Numbered from the stretch's first letter, positions 48,301-52,295 are shown. The stretch is 64,000 bases of DNA from Ectobius pallidus (GCA_964059195.1 CAXKWD010000009.1:150283890-150347889), one strand, 5' to 3'. Program-made: numbers and translations. The notes: generated by a model from the letters alone, not told the origin.

Positions 48301-48654
48301 TTGTGAAATATTATTTATGGTGCAAGGGGCCTGTTTAACACAGCAAGCTGCATTACCGGCGCTTAGTAGTGGTTGGCATGCAGCGGGGAGAAGATGCGCG
48401 TGGGAAATGCGCAGTAGGCGGTGAGGGGAAGCGAGCGTGCAGGCAGGCTGGCGGAGAAAGCGACCGCGCCGGTGGAAAGGGGAGCAGGGTGAGTCGGAAA
48501 ACAGCTCCTTGCCGAAAAGACAGACACAGGTTGAAAATACTCACTTCTTATAATCTGAATGAAAGAAGCCGCCAGATGCTGGGTCCGTGGCATATTCCGC
48601 TGCTTCACCCCCAGAAGACGGTCGATCATTGCTATAAGAGCCATTACTCGCCAT
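12198..48654 (-). CDS. AP-3 adaptor complex, beta subunit (17 exons)
   Basis: Large beta chain of AP-3, the heterotetramer that sorts cargo from endosomes or trans-Golgi to lysosomes and lysosome-related organelles (fly orthologue: ruby). Seventeen exons from ATG at 48654 to TAA at 12198 join in frame with AG/GT borders, except one GC donor after exon 5. They give about 963 residues plus an unknown number hidden by the N gap at 22689-22888; human AP3B1 has about 1,090. Order: a short variable N-terminus (1-36); the adaptin HEAT solenoid (about 37-600) with [60 protein letters not shown] and [14 protein letters not shown]; an acidic Ser/Glu hinge (about 617-727+); then the AP3B C-terminal and ear parts ([14 protein letters not shown]). 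Whether to call it B1 or B2 is arbitrary, because insects usually have one gene. Confidence 0.95.
12558..12665. repeat. Fragment of a Penelope-type repeat
   Basis: The piece 'cgaaggctttcatggctagagtc' resembles 'gatgtaggctttcacggccggtgtc' at 42.67 kb. The reverse of 'gacatttcgcccataactg' resembles the GGGCGAAACGTC end of the hammerhead there. The CUGAUGA side is missing. Confidence 0.45.
12667..13654 (+). mobile_element. 5'-truncated non-LTR retrotransposon (RTE/endonuclease-RT type) 3' part
   Basis: The frame from 12703 keeps the reverse-transcriptase FADD box ([17 protein letters not shown]), then [18 protein letters not shown] and, after a frameshift in an A run near 13270-13280, [19 protein letters not shown] and GRPPRKW. 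These are typical of the C-terminal half of insect LINEs that encode an APE endonuclease and RT. The element ends in (aata)n at 13640-13654. The frameshift and the missing 5' half make it inactive. It lies in AP3B intron 16, antisense to the gene. Confidence 0.85.
13655..14946 (+). mobile_element. Non-autonomous Helitron, split by a mariner foldback
   Basis: Starts A|TCTTTATATAAAAGGC and ends in the hairpin CCGGGCGACGCCAGG followed by AAGCTAG|T. It thus has Helitron 5' TC, 3' hairpin, CTAG and A/T context. Without the nested element at 13928-14677 it is about 540 bp and shares its 5' part with 6443-7037. It starts directly at the tail of the LINE. Confidence 0.75.
13928..14677. mobile_element. 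Foldback mariner-type element, 750 bp
   Basis: The terminal repeat CGAGGGCGGTTCGTAAAG is exact at both ends with TA duplicated at 13926 and 14678. About 300 bp at each side are inverted copies of one mariner 5' end. The plus frame from 14091 gives [20 protein letters not shown] and [10 protein letters not shown], the helix-turn-helix start of a mariner transposase; the right arm mirrors it. Between the arms a minus-strand piece ([19 protein letters not shown]) comes from a further part of the same protein. No catalytic domain is present. Confidence 0.85.
15720..17086. mobile_element. Decayed mariner-like (Tc1/mariner) element with long terminal repeats
   Basis: Ends CAGGGACCGGCAGAA... are inverted over about 200 bp and flanked by TA at 15718 and 17087. 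The minus strand around 15960-16215 keeps degraded transposase pieces: FQQDGAT-like, then [14 protein letters not shown] and [13 protein letters not shown] in shifting frames, i.e. the region of the second and third catalytic acids. A LINE is inserted in its right arm. Confidence 0.8.
16411..17045 (+). mobile_element. 5'-truncated LINE nested in the mariner
   Basis: A 13-bp duplication acatgcatttcaa stands at 16398-16410 and 17046-17058. The plus frame gives [17 protein letters not shown] and then [15 protein letters not shown], followed after a TAA by LECT; this is the Cys-rich C-terminal finger (C-x2-C...H...C) of jockey/I-type LINE proteins. The 3' tail is 'aataaaccaatcgatcg'. Dead copy. 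Confidence 0.85.
17237..17375 (-). CDS. AP3B exon 16
   Basis: Acceptor ttttcag, donor CGAG|gtgaga. It encodes [14 protein letters not shown] and the linker to the last exon. KLRGMNE matches the G-M-N-E of vertebrate AP3B. Phases 1 and 2 fit both neighbours. Confidence 0.92.
17452..18227 (-). mobile_element. Tc1-like element, 776 bp, transposase N-terminus only
   Basis: Ends CAGTCGGTCAAATAAAAAAC / GTTTTTTATTTGACTGACTG with TA on both sides. The minus strand encodes [20 protein letters not shown] and later RKRGSGRAR, a Tc1/IS630-type helix-turn-helix and GRPR-like hook. The catalytic part is missing. It starts 76 bp from AP3B exon 16. Confidence 0.8.
18247..18276. repeat. (TTA)n microsatellite
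   Basis: A run of attattatt units next to the Tc1-like element. Confidence 0.9.
18703..18736 (-). ncRNA. Hammerhead-ribozyme-like motif (Penelope type)
   Basis: The minus strand reads CTGAGGA, then a 5-bp stem GACTC...GAGTT around a 7-nt loop, then GAAAC. CUGANGA plus stem II plus GAAA is the hammerhead core. The cleavage triplet after GAAAC has decayed (ATTG instead of GTC), so the copy is likely inactive. Confidence 0.5.
19445..19670 (-). CDS. AP3B exon 15
   Basis: Acceptor attacag, donor CGGA|gtgagt. It encodes [18 protein letters not shown] and [20 protein letters not shown], the AP3B ear-region block (D-F-x-D-S-T-Q; PPVGEL). Confidence 0.95.
19754..20020. repeat. MITE-like repeat with G/C-run ends
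   Basis: The ends 'agtgtaacaagggggg' and 'taaccccccc...ggttacgcctat' are roughly inverted, and the interior is AT-rich. The superfamily is not identifiable and the target duplication is unclear. Confidence 0.45.
20455..20966 (+). mobile_element. Internally deleted mariner-like element, 512 bp
   Basis: Ends CAGAGTGTCTCAAAAAAATG / CATTTTTTTGAGACATG with TA at 20453 and 20967. The plus strand encodes [20 protein letters not shown] and DFFLW, the third catalytic segment, then [10 protein letters not shown] after a stop. The first part of the transposase is deleted. Confidence 0.85.
21060..21940. mobile_element. Penelope-like element remains (GIY-YIG fragments and repeat ends)
   Basis: On the minus strand 21240-21435 reads [15 protein letters not shown]...[13 protein letters not shown]...[14 protein letters not shown], a GIY-YIG endonuclease of the Penelope type (C-x2-C, YIGKT, R-x-K-E-H, H). 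A second, shorter copy ([20 protein letters not shown]) is at about 21590-21695. CUGAGGA-stem motifs lie at both ends: 21060-21091 minus and 21882-21914 plus. No reverse transcriptase survives. Confidence 0.75.
21454..21471. repeat. Poly(G) run, 18 bases
   Basis: Homopolymer inside the Penelope remains; its length may be uncertain in the assembly. Confidence 0.9.
21977..22240. mobile_element. MITE, about 265 bp, copy 1
   Basis: Inverted ends AATTCGCGGGTGCGCGGGCA and the reverse of 'tttgcctgcgcaccagcaaatt', with 'agagagttaagtccac' continuing the repeat to about 36 bp. Copy 2 is at 57548-57813. No coding, superfamily unknown. Confidence 0.75.
22491..22688 (-). CDS. AP3B exon 14 (touches the assembly gap)
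   Basis: Donor AGCAAG|gtaaat. It encodes [19 protein letters not shown] then [18 protein letters not shown]. The 5' end is unclear: 'gttccag|ATTGCC' at about 22680 could be the acceptor, or the exon continues into the Ns. The conserved LLDLDD hinge segment expected just upstream was not found. Confidence 0.88.
22689..22888. other. Assembly gap (200 N)
   Basis: Exactly 200 N, which suggests a placeholder length. It lies between AP3B exons 13 and 14 and probably conceals one or more hinge exons. Confidence 0.98.
22953..23569 (+). mobile_element. piggyBac-type element, 617 bp
   Basis: TTAA stands at 22949-22952 and 23570-23573. The ends CCCTTTCACTGCT / AGCAGTGAAAGGG start with the CCC typical of piggyBac. 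Inside, about 90 bp ('gaaaggatagtgtcctgcca'...) are tandemly repeated at about 23095 and 23270. The plus frame at about 23420-23508 ([17 protein letters not shown]) resembles a piggyBac transposase start. Non-autonomous. Confidence 0.8.
23763..23878 (-). CDS. AP3B exon 13, acidic hinge
   Basis: Acceptor gttccag, donor GAGAAG|gtagaa. It encodes 39 residues almost wholly Asp, Glu and Ser. Phase 1 joins exon 12, and the exon ends in phase 0. AP3B hinges are known for such acidic serine tracts, which are phosphorylation targets in mammals. Confidence 0.85.
23879..24464. other. AP3B intron 12 stretch, nothing recognised
   Basis: AT-rich, without repeats I can name or a supportable ORF. It precedes the palindrome carrying the large transposon. 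Confidence 0.5.
24501..28268 (+). mobile_element. Complete 3.77-kb DNA transposon, possibly Sola superfamily
   Basis: Terminal inverted repeats 24501-25030 and 27729-28268 start GGGTCATTCCATGTCAAGTG. They differ only by a block about 27 bp from the tip, where the left copy is shorter by roughly ten bases, and a few substitutions. TTAT is duplicated at 24497-24500 and 28269-28272. The interior holds one long ORF (25181-27655). The near-identity of the arms and the intact ORF indicate a recent insertion. Sola elements make 4-bp duplications, and Ginger and Academ elements are alternatives; I classify by target length and protein size, so the superfamily is inference. It lies antisense in AP3B intron 12. 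Confidence 0.9.
25181..27655 (+). CDS. Transposase-like protein of the large transposon, 824 codons
   Basis: A single open frame ending 73 bp before the right terminal repeat. The first Met is at 25181, but Met38 (25292, [20 protein letters not shown]) looks the more natural start. An N-terminal Cys cluster (C50, C51, C74, C87, C90) may bind zinc. A helix-turn-helix-like stretch lies near 220-250 ([20 protein letters not shown]). A second Cys/His cluster holds C352, C354, H357, C399, C404 and C407. The likely catalytic core is CMDFAENYS (D494), [12 protein letters not shown] (D577) and [18 protein letters not shown] (D618), i.e. a candidate DDD/E triad. The C-terminal 734-800 with HWWLGVVV and [11 protein letters not shown] is a separate small domain. 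I do not recognise it as a known host gene. Confidence 0.85.
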   Translation: MTLMQCASFLQRLYKDCIAACKVVGSVIKIGIVYFPSMAEKVSETAKIFCCNPFKKDRHQGVKRSVRPVTDWMCDMFDTIVVGMKICDSCRKELSKQKQVTDTTDDCLVPVANTTRPTNVDESFVALDVTLEYLNKSLSSLEESPVAKRKLQMKSYCDKKYSKIKKCLTEKVLTAASTNTEKTVDHKSESCEVICQLKEKFQEENISVSEKLQILTVLPKSWSCSEIQNEFQVSNRMARKAKALVKAKGILATPNPKPGKVLNESVIEKVIGFYNSDDVSRLMPGKKDFVSVKTGDSSRIHVQKRLVMGNLKEVYELFKNKNPTDKIGFSKFADLRPKHCVLAGGSGTHTVCVCTVHQNVKLMLQVLKSKQITLNDGTDISNYNSCLAKLMCEEPGTACHLNECPSCPGVDNLKDELQLLLDNELVDNITYKQWVSVDRCNLVTFFKTADEFIETLCEQLLILKRHSFIARRQAEYYNHLKQNIGVNEAVVCMDFAENYSFVLQDEAQSFHWNNDQATIFPIAVYYNDHNIHYKSIVCISECLQHDTTAVHLFQKRLISHLKLEVIRDLKKIYYFSDGAAAQFKNRKNFSNLCHHVHDFGIEAEWHFYATAHGKGVCDGLGGTVKRLAGKASLQRPYEHQIMTPAQLFTWSEENIDSMQFFFFNEAQYNKEEKILADRFLSTKAIPGTQKFHSFIPLSDKVLLTKVFSRSEQSSTFSVLGPRVQQRLKLAEVKGYVTCENNNHWWLGVVVDKNETAQIVELMFLHPAGPSPSFTFKSDCPNKLTVPLSQILTLVQPTCPTGRSYYLSKEEMDAATMALENYCRQ
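28447..28665 (-). CDS. AP3B exon 12
   Basis: Acceptor tatttcag, donor GAAG|gtatgt. It encodes [18 protein letters not shown] (AP3B: F-Q-L-G-T-L-S-H), [12 protein letters not shown] and [15 protein letters not shown], the entry to the hinge. Confidence 0.95.
28719..29609. mobile_element. hAT-type element, 891 bp
   Basis: TATATGAC is duplicated perfectly at 28711-28718 and 29610-29617. Ends CAGTGGCGGTTT / AAGCCGCTACTG. The interior has a GC-rich part near 28990-29080 and an inverted pair (about 29270-29340 against 29450-29520) suggesting a second, nested element. No transposase. It starts 53 bp from AP3B exon 12. Confidence 0.85.
29850..30385 (+). repeat. Penelope-type repeat between direct 60-bp copies
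   Basis: 'aaaaataacactgcttttga' and the following 40 bp occur at about 29853-29910 and again at 30325-30385. Between them sits a sequence with a hammerhead core at 30166. The direct copies are longer than a usual target duplication and may be tandem units of an older repeat. Confidence 0.5.
30166..30198 (+). ncRNA. Hammerhead-ribozyme-like motif (Penelope type)
   Basis: CTGATGA, then stem GACTA...TAGTT with a 7-nt loop, then GAAAC directly followed by GTC. All core positions are present. Stem III has no room in one molecule, which is the minimal form reported for Penelope elements and thought to work as a dimer. Confidence 0.65.
30630..30918 (-). repeat. tRNA-headed SINE, reverse, complete
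   Basis: The 14-bp duplication attggaaggtttaa is at 30616-30629 and 30919-30932. On the minus strand: head 'gtagtggttgaggcgctg', B box 'gggttcgatcccc', then the body. Same family as 1677-1925. Confidence 0.9.
31022..31280 (-). CDS. AP3B exon 11
   Basis: Acceptor ttacag, donor AAAG|gtacca. It encodes [37 protein letters not shown] and [15 protein letters not shown], the end of the HEAT solenoid. Confidence 0.97.
31627..32339. mobile_element. hAT-type element, 713 bp
   Basis: The perfect 8-bp duplication CTGATAAA is at 31619-31626 and 32340-32347. Inverted ends TAGGGCTCGGACTTTTAGG / CCTAAAAGTCCGAACCCTA. AT-rich, non-coding. Ends are related to 9131-9679. Confidence 0.88.
32667..32887 (-). CDS. 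AP3B exon 10
   Basis: Acceptor atttgcag, donor GAG|gtgagt. It encodes [37 protein letters not shown] and [16 protein letters not shown], nearly as in vertebrates. Confidence 0.97.
32965..33285 (-). repeat. tRNA-headed SINE, reverse, copy 2
   Basis: Matches 10741-11055 over about 310 bp ('gaggccatatcaa', 'ggtgaggatgattcatggta'). The head is at the right end. A 3'-truncated relative lies at 63300-63410. Confidence 0.7.
33689..33762 (-). CDS. AP3B exon 9 (74 bp)
   Basis: Acceptor gtttcag, donor GATG|gtaaat. It encodes [20 protein letters not shown] and SNRD, matching the AP3B block C-x-x-N-I-x-E-V-T-D-x-C-L-N-G-L-V. Confidence 0.95.
33943..34667 (-). mobile_element. Non-autonomous Helitron, 725 bp
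   Basis: On the minus strand it starts A|TCTACTCTTATACAATTC and ends in the GGGCAAAGCCGCGGGC hairpin followed by CCTAG|T. Same family as 39483-40213, in opposite orientation. A second GGGTGAAGCC hairpin lies inside near 34365. Confidence 0.8.
34668..35399. other. AP3B intron 8 stretch with a SINE fragment
   Basis: Mostly unassigned. 35090-35175 is the 3' part of the SINE whose head is at 61059 ('gcggtcgggtggtaggcc', 'agtgccacggagtttagttt'). Confidence 0.5.
35400..35800 (+). repeat. Truncated Helitron fragment
   Basis: Matches the middle of the Helitron 39483-40213 in the same orientation ('cctaagtgaaatgaacacaa' to 'agctttggaactgcataa'). Both Helitron ends are missing. Confidence 0.7.
36020..36213 (-). 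CDS. AP3B exon 8
   Basis: Acceptor ttattgcag, donor GGCAG|gtatgt. It encodes [39 protein letters not shown] and [20 protein letters not shown]. Confidence 0.97.
36214..37337. other. AP3B intron 7, no named repeat
   Basis: About 1.1 kb, AT-rich, with a poly(T) tract near 36668-36683 and a short (AC)n near 36605. No supportable ORF. Confidence 0.5.
37338..37667 (-). CDS. AP3B exon 7 (330 bp, with acidic loop)
   Basis: Acceptor atccag, donor AGGAAG|gtaact. It begins with an acidic-basic loop ([20 protein letters not shown]), then [36 protein letters not shown] and [20 protein letters not shown]. The same place is acidic in human AP3B1. Confidence 0.97.
37668..39091. other. AP3B intron 6, SINE fragment only
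   Basis: A SINE 3' part at about 38880-38990 ('gcggtcgggtggtaggcc'). The rest is AT-rich with no supportable gene. Confidence 0.5.
39092..39238 (-). CDS. AP3B exon 6
   Basis: Acceptor ctccacag, donor GAT|gtaagt. It encodes [40 protein letters not shown] and QFTDPNKD, close to the vertebrate sequence. Confidence 0.97.
39483..40213 (+). mobile_element. Non-autonomous Helitron, 731 bp
   Basis: Starts A|TCTACTCTTATACAATTC and ends GGGCGAAGCCACGGGCACCTACTAG|T, so TC, hairpin, CTAG and A/T context are all present. An inner GCGAAGCCGC hairpin near 39778 suggests a composite. Its 3' end lies 28 bp from AP3B exon 5. Confidence 0.82.
40242..40344 (-). CDS. AP3B exon 5 with GC donor
   Basis: Acceptor gtttcag; the donor is GAAGAG|gcaagc, a GC-AG intron with otherwise ideal consensus. 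It encodes [20 protein letters not shown] then [10 protein letters not shown], joining VCPERID of exon 6 as in vertebrates. Confidence 0.95.
40428..40588 (-). CDS. AP3B exon 4
   Basis: Acceptor gtttcag, donor TACAG|gtaaca. It encodes [39 protein letters not shown] and [12 protein letters not shown]. Confidence 0.97.
40950..41035 (-). repeat. SINE 3' fragment, reverse
   Basis: 'gtggcgcaacattcccgaag' to 'ctataggcagatggca' is the reverse of the tail found at 35090, 38880 and 61380. Confidence 0.65.
41300..41530 (+). repeat. Fragment of the pogo-like MITE
   Basis: Matches the inner and right part of 10201-10740 ('aagcaccttcattgtctcaa', 'gaggtcgtctaatgttcagg'). The left end is missing. Confidence 0.65.
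41665..41835 (-). CDS. AP3B exon 3
   Basis: Acceptor tttacag, donor CTTAAG|gtattc. It encodes [40 protein letters not shown] and [12 protein letters not shown], the most conserved stretch of beta adaptins. Confidence 0.98.
42505..42580 (-). CDS. AP3B exon 2 (76 bp)
   Basis: Acceptor ttctgcag, donor ATTGGG|gtgagt. It encodes [20 protein letters not shown] and KRIIG, as in AP3B of other animals. Confidence 0.97.
42752..42786 (-). ncRNA. Hammerhead-ribozyme-like motif, minus-strand copy
   Basis: Reverse complement of the motif at 42959-42993 with the same core: CTGATGA, stem II, GAAAC, GTC. Confidence 0.7.
42959..42993 (+). ncRNA. Hammerhead-ribozyme-like motif, plus-strand copy
   Basis: CTGATGA, then stem II GCCTGC...GTGGGC (three GC pairs, two GU pairs, one more CG) with a 7-nt loop, then GAAAC and GTC with no stem III loop. 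This fits the minimal hammerheads described in Penelope-like elements, whose architecture suggests action as dimers. Confidence 0.72.
43332..43470. repeat. Near-perfect hairpin, 64-bp arms
   Basis: Arms 43332-43395 and 43407-43470 pair with one mismatch around an 11-nt loop (cttgatcatcc region). No coding, no TA or 8-bp flank recognised; possibly a MITE. Confidence 0.85.
43480..44540. other. AP3B intron 1 stretch, nothing certain
   Basis: Contains a short direct repeat ('gccagcaatattggcatatg' near 43870 and 'gccaggaatattggtgtatg' near 43930). No supportable gene. Confidence 0.5.
44540..45856 (+). mobile_element. 5'-truncated LINE (jockey/CR1 group) with long intact RT frame
   Basis: Open frame from about 44548 to TAA at 45500-45502: [20 protein letters not shown], then [11 protein letters not shown] (FADD catalytic box), [33 protein letters not shown] and the thumb-like end. 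About 320 codons without a stop. The 3' end is a short repeat 'aatcttgaatcttgaa' at 45840-45856. The endonuclease and 5' part of the RT are missing, so it cannot move itself. In AP3B intron 1, antisense. Confidence 0.88.
46450..46560 (+). repeat. tRNA-headed SINE fragment ('ctcagttggtagagcactggcacag')
   Basis: A-box 'tatctcagttggtagagc' as in the copies at 52.0-52.3 kb and 57.0 kb; the B-box part is lost. Confidence 0.6.
46605..46841. mobile_element. hAT-type MITE, 237 bp
   Basis: Ends CAGGGCCGCCACAT / ATGTGGCGGCCCTG. The 8-bp flanks taagtcac (46597-46604) and taagtctc (46842-46849) differ at one base. Confidence 0.8.
47375..47460 (-). repeat. tRNA-like SINE head, reverse
   Basis: 'gacggggatcgaacgcatga' is a B box in reverse, followed by 'cttagccattacgcca', an A-box-like end. 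The body probably extends to the left (to about 47130) but no second copy is available. Confidence 0.5.
47690..48335. repeat. Tandem array, period about 178 bp
   Basis: 'aaagatcgtgaaatatg' and 'ggtacaagggtatttttt' recur at about 47845, 48020 and 48198. Within a unit, 'attgtgaaatattatg' and 'ggtgcaagggt' recur as half-units. About 3 copies, in AP3B intron 1 some 200 bp from exon 1. Confidence 0.8.
48345..48544. other. GC-rich, CpG-containing block at the start of AP3B intron 1
   Basis: Contains several CpGs ('ggaagatgcgcgtgggaaat', 'gcgaccgcgccgg') in an AT-rich neighbourhood, right after exon 1. It may be the remains of a promoter CpG cluster; no element is proven. Confidence 0.4.
48545..48654 (-). 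CDS. AP3B exon 1 with start codon
   Basis: ATG at 48654-48652 in a good context (gccATGG). It encodes [20 protein letters not shown] then [10 protein letters not shown], like the N-terminus of human AP3B1 (MSSNSFSYN...SGGGEA; SSDLKK). Donor AA|gtgagt; the split Lys codon joins HEDLKQ. The 5' UTR and promoter must lie to the right. Confidence 0.92.
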
Positions 48655-48990
48655 GGCTGGAGGTTAATCGTAATTGTAACCTCAAACTACTTATTCATTT
48701 GCCGACGACTGGCAATGACAATATTAATATCTTTTATCAACGAACTGCGAACCTAAATTTCTGACGGGTTGTCAAAACCACAGAACAGAAACTCGGCTAA
48801 TCTGTCGGCAGACAGGGGTAGATTCCGCGTGTCAGCCAAGGCCCACAAGTGTCGCTGACTCCGTTTGACCGCAGTACTGCCAATCGCAAAAATGAAAATG
48901 TAGCTTTTGGTGAAAGAAAATCTCTCTCATATTCAGGCGGGCCTTTCAAAATGTTTACCTATACTCTTCTATATCCTTCGTATTAAAATA

Positions 48991-49029
<39 letters not shown>

Positions 49030-49360
49030 AAATAACAACTCGTGGCGCTAACATCCCAGAAAGGACAAGGCCTGCCGTAGTGAAAAGATACAAGAACAAC
49101 TACGTTCCAATCCGGCTAAGGGCAGAAAAAAGTATCAGAATGCTTTGCTTTGCATGGGAATAGCAAAATACATCCGCTAGTTAACTTCTTGTGCGGAAAG
49201 CTAAAGGCCTTTGGTTCAAGTCCCAGTGTCAGAGGGAATTTTTATCCTAAATATTCTGAAGTTATGTTAACAGAAACTATAATATGTGGACCATGAATAT
49301 ATTATGTTAACTTCTCTTATTTGAGCCTAAAAAATCACAGATTTTGATTGCAAACGACCG
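48655..49360. other. Region upstream of AP3B
   Basis: Presumed 5' UTR and promoter of AP3B. No TATA box or initiator can be assigned. It contains an (ATA)n run at 48990-49030 and SINE fragments at 49031-49075 (reverse tail) and 49195-49250 ('ttggttcaagtcccagtgtc'). Confidence 0.45.
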
Positions 49361-49361
49361 A

Positions 49362-49605
49362 CTGTCTGGGTGGTTTAGTGATTAGCATTGCTGACTACGG
49401 ACCCAGGGGTCTAGATTCGATCCCCGATAACTCATCTGATTTTTCTGATGTAGGGAGGTCTGGAACGAGTGCACCAACTTGATAAAGAAGTAGCAGCTCT
49501 AGTCAAAGCCATGGGAGTCATCATGCTGACCACATAGCCCCAATCCTGCCATATGCCTATGGTTTCTTCATAGCGAAGATGCCGCTAGGTATATATTAGG
49601 TATAT
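49362..49605 (+). repeat. tRNA-headed SINE ('gtggtttagtgattagca')
   Basis: A box 'ggtttagtgattagc', B box 'agattcgatccccg', then the body 'gatttttctgatgtagggag'. Same family as 61059-61425 and the tails at 35090, 38880 and 40950. Confidence 0.75.
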
Positions 49606-50236
49606 CCCCCAGGATGTGACACTGAAAACAATTTGCCAACTTTATTTTATTTAAAATTATAGTATATTACTTCAATGCAAAAAATCCATTAATAAAATAA
49701 TCTATTGTTTTCTGCTGACTATTGCAATTACTTACTTACTCATTGACAATAGACAATTCCTAAGCTAAAGGAATATTATCTATTTGATGGAATCTGGAGG
49801 TTCATTGCCACCCTTACCTGCACCTGCCATTCAACCCTATTCTGTGCTAGCTCCATCCAACAATCCCTTGCAAATCCTACTTCCCTTAAATCTATCCTCC
49901 CACCTACATCTATGTCTTCCAAGTGGTCTTTTCCCTTCGGGTCTACCAGTCAATATTTTTGAGATATGTCTTTCCTCCCCCATGTCCAGCCCAATTAATT
50001 TCCCCTACTATAATCAGTGAATTGCAATTACACATGCTGCAATATTCTTTATGATGGCATTGGTATAAATGTTACAAAATTATGATGTGTGATTTGAGGC
50101 TTTCCCAACGTTAAGAAGGGATGATGGTTTTTCGGGCTTCCAAACCTACGATTCTGAACATCTGGCAGCTTGCTTCACAGCCATCTGCTGGGAGAAGTGA
50201 GGTACTTGGGAGAAGGTATGTATTATATAGAAAAGA

Positions 50237-50449
50237 GAGCTGCCCCCATGGCTGAGTGGTTAGACCGCTCGCCTTCCATTGCTGGGACCTGGGATCGAAT
50301 CTTGGTAGAACCATGTGGAATTTGTGGTGGACATAATGGGTCGGGACAGGTTTTCTCGGGGTGCCCCTGTTTCCCCTGCCATATATCATTCCACCAGAAC
50401 TCCATTCATCATGCTATGAGCATTGGTTGCAATAAAGGAATTTATTTAT
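50237..50449 (+). repeat. tRNA-headed SINE, complete, 213 bp
   Basis: The perfect 16-bp duplication tattatatagaaaaga is at 50221-50236 and 50450-50465. A box 'ggctgagtggttaga', B box 'gggatcgaatctt', tail 'ttgcaataaagg'. Same family as 8113-8295. Confidence 0.9.
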
Positions 50450-50469
50450 TATTATATAGAAAAGAAGAA

Positions 50470-51288
50470 ATGCCAGGTCGAAAGGGGAACCAATAGGAGA
50501 ATGTGGAAGTAGAACAAATAGATGGAGAGTTCTGAATAGCTAAGTATACCAACCACATATCTAACATTTGTTTAACAAAGAGTTAAATGCACCTAAGAAG
50601 GAAGTGTGGCAAATAAATGTTTTCTTAAGATATTAGTAGAACACTTCAGTGTATTTTTGAACTGTTTACCAAGGCCAAATCTCTTACAAAAACGACTAAA
50701 TAATTAATGATAGACCCCTAGCACCTATCACTTCAATGTCTGCCAGTTTGTATGTTTTCACTGTTCACTTCCTCAGACTGATCTAGGCATTTCACAGAGT
50801 CAATTGTCTTTTCCTGATCGTGATTTGAAAGGAATTATTTCAATGCATCCACAGTTACCAGAATCCTGGTTAACTATTCTAAGTCTCCTGTTCAATTATC
50901 CCACAGCTGCTTCCGGCAGAAGTCACTAAGTACAAAATGTTAGTGTTGAGATGCAGCCATTTTAAAGTTAGAATAAACCACTGTATATATAACTTGGTGA
51001 AACTAGAAGTATTAGTTACTTGGATATAAATTTGTGAGTTCTACCTGCCTATAAAGCAATGTAGTATAAATATAACTAAAATTGGACATTTTTGGAGTTA
51101 GTGACTTCTGCCGTAATGACGACAATATACAATGTATTAAGTACAAAATAATTGGTTTCTTAAAATTGCCACTGATCCTTTAATTGCAAGAACTGCAGTG
51201 ATGTAAACAAGATCTCTCTCCAGTCCATAAGAAACCAAAAAAGATACCTGCCTATAAAACATATATACTTAAAAATGGACATTTTAAA

Positions 51289-51290
<2 letters not shown>
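50470..51290. other. Intergenic stretch with a degenerate duplicated segment
   Basis: 'cctgcctataaa...aaaatggacattttt...agttagtgacttctgcc' at about 51045-51110 is repeated at 51248-51290 and 51561-51575, where it is split by a retrocopy. No gene seen. Confidence 0.5.
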
Positions 51291-51341
<51 letters not shown>

Positions 51342-51551
51342 CACGGGGGGCTTGAAGAGAGTTTGTAGAGACCTCCCGCACGTCAGCCTAGAAGGCTTAT
51401 TGTGCTGCCCCTTTGGTGGAGAAGCTCTTGGCTTCCTTTCCCAAAGTCTTCCGAGAGATGTTATCCAGAGGCTCTAATAGGCCCTCCAGCTTAAATCCCT
51501 CCCGGAGAACTCCGTGCCCAGGACTTTTACGTCCATCGACCTCGGCCGGGT
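51291..51551 (-). mobile_element. Poly(A) retrocopy, source unknown
   Basis: 51 T at 51291-51341, i.e. a 51-A tail on the minus strand, joined to about 210 bp of GC-richer sequence. The duplicated flank ttttaaaag is at 51282-51290 and 51552-51560. I do not recognise the RNA; it could be the 3' end of an A-tailed LINE or a retroposed transcript. Confidence 0.75.
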
Positions 51552-52000
51552 TTTTAAAAGTTAGTGACTTCTACCAGAGGACTTTGAAATGTGGTGCGGG
51601 AGACGGATAAAAAAGATAAAGTGGATGGACATGGTGACAAACGAAGAGGTTCTGAGTATAGTGGGTGAGAAGAAGTCAATCCTAGATACAAGCAAACTGG
51701 ATTGGGCACATTCTAAGAAGGAACTGCTTATTACATGACGTCGTAGAAGGAAGGCTGGAGGGAACAACTGGACTTGGAAGAAGAAGAATTCAGCTGTTGG
51801 ATGATTTAAGGGAAAAGCAGAAATATTGAATGCTAAATGAGGAAGGAGAGGATAGGAAGCTATGGAAAACAAAATATGCATACTGAGTTTGAAAGGCAGA
51901 ATACTTACTACTACTACTACTACTACTACCAGAACAATTACTATAGTATAATTTTTTTATTCAACCTGGAAATTTTCAAATTGTAGAAGGTGTTAATATT

Positions 52001-52295
52001 ATAGGAGAGAAATTCCTTTGACACTGGGACTTGAATCCAGGACCTTTGGCTATCTGTGCCAATGCTCTATCAACTGAGCTAAGCAAGAGTTCACTTCACA
52101 GCGCCAGATAGGACCTCTCTCCTATGACTCCTATGACAGTGAGGTACATCATTAAGGGCAACCAGTCATAGGAGAGAGGTTCCATCTGGCGCTGTGAAGC
52201 GAACTCTGGCTTAGCTCAGTTGGTAGAGCATTGGCACAGATAGCCAAAGGTCCTGGGTTCAAGTCCCAGCGTGAGATGAATTTTTCTCATATAAT
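52001..52295. repeat. Inverted pair of tRNA-headed SINEs
   Basis: The left copy is reversed, the right copy forward. Both have A box 'tagctcagttg(g/a)tagagc', 'attggcacagatagccaaag' and B box 'ggttcaagtccc'. Together they can form a hairpin with about 125-bp arms. Not functional tRNA: anticodon loop position 33 is C and no acceptor stem closes. Confidence 0.8.

Noticed and set aside
48363..48764. Longer ORFs around AP3B exon 1 in other frames
   Set aside because: The GC-rich block lacks stops by composition; only the ATG at 48654 continues into the conserved LKQML exon.
52203..52275. tRNA-like sequence with good A and B boxes
   Set aside because: No closing acceptor stem, C instead of T at loop position 33, and several copies with a common SINE tail; it is a SINE head.
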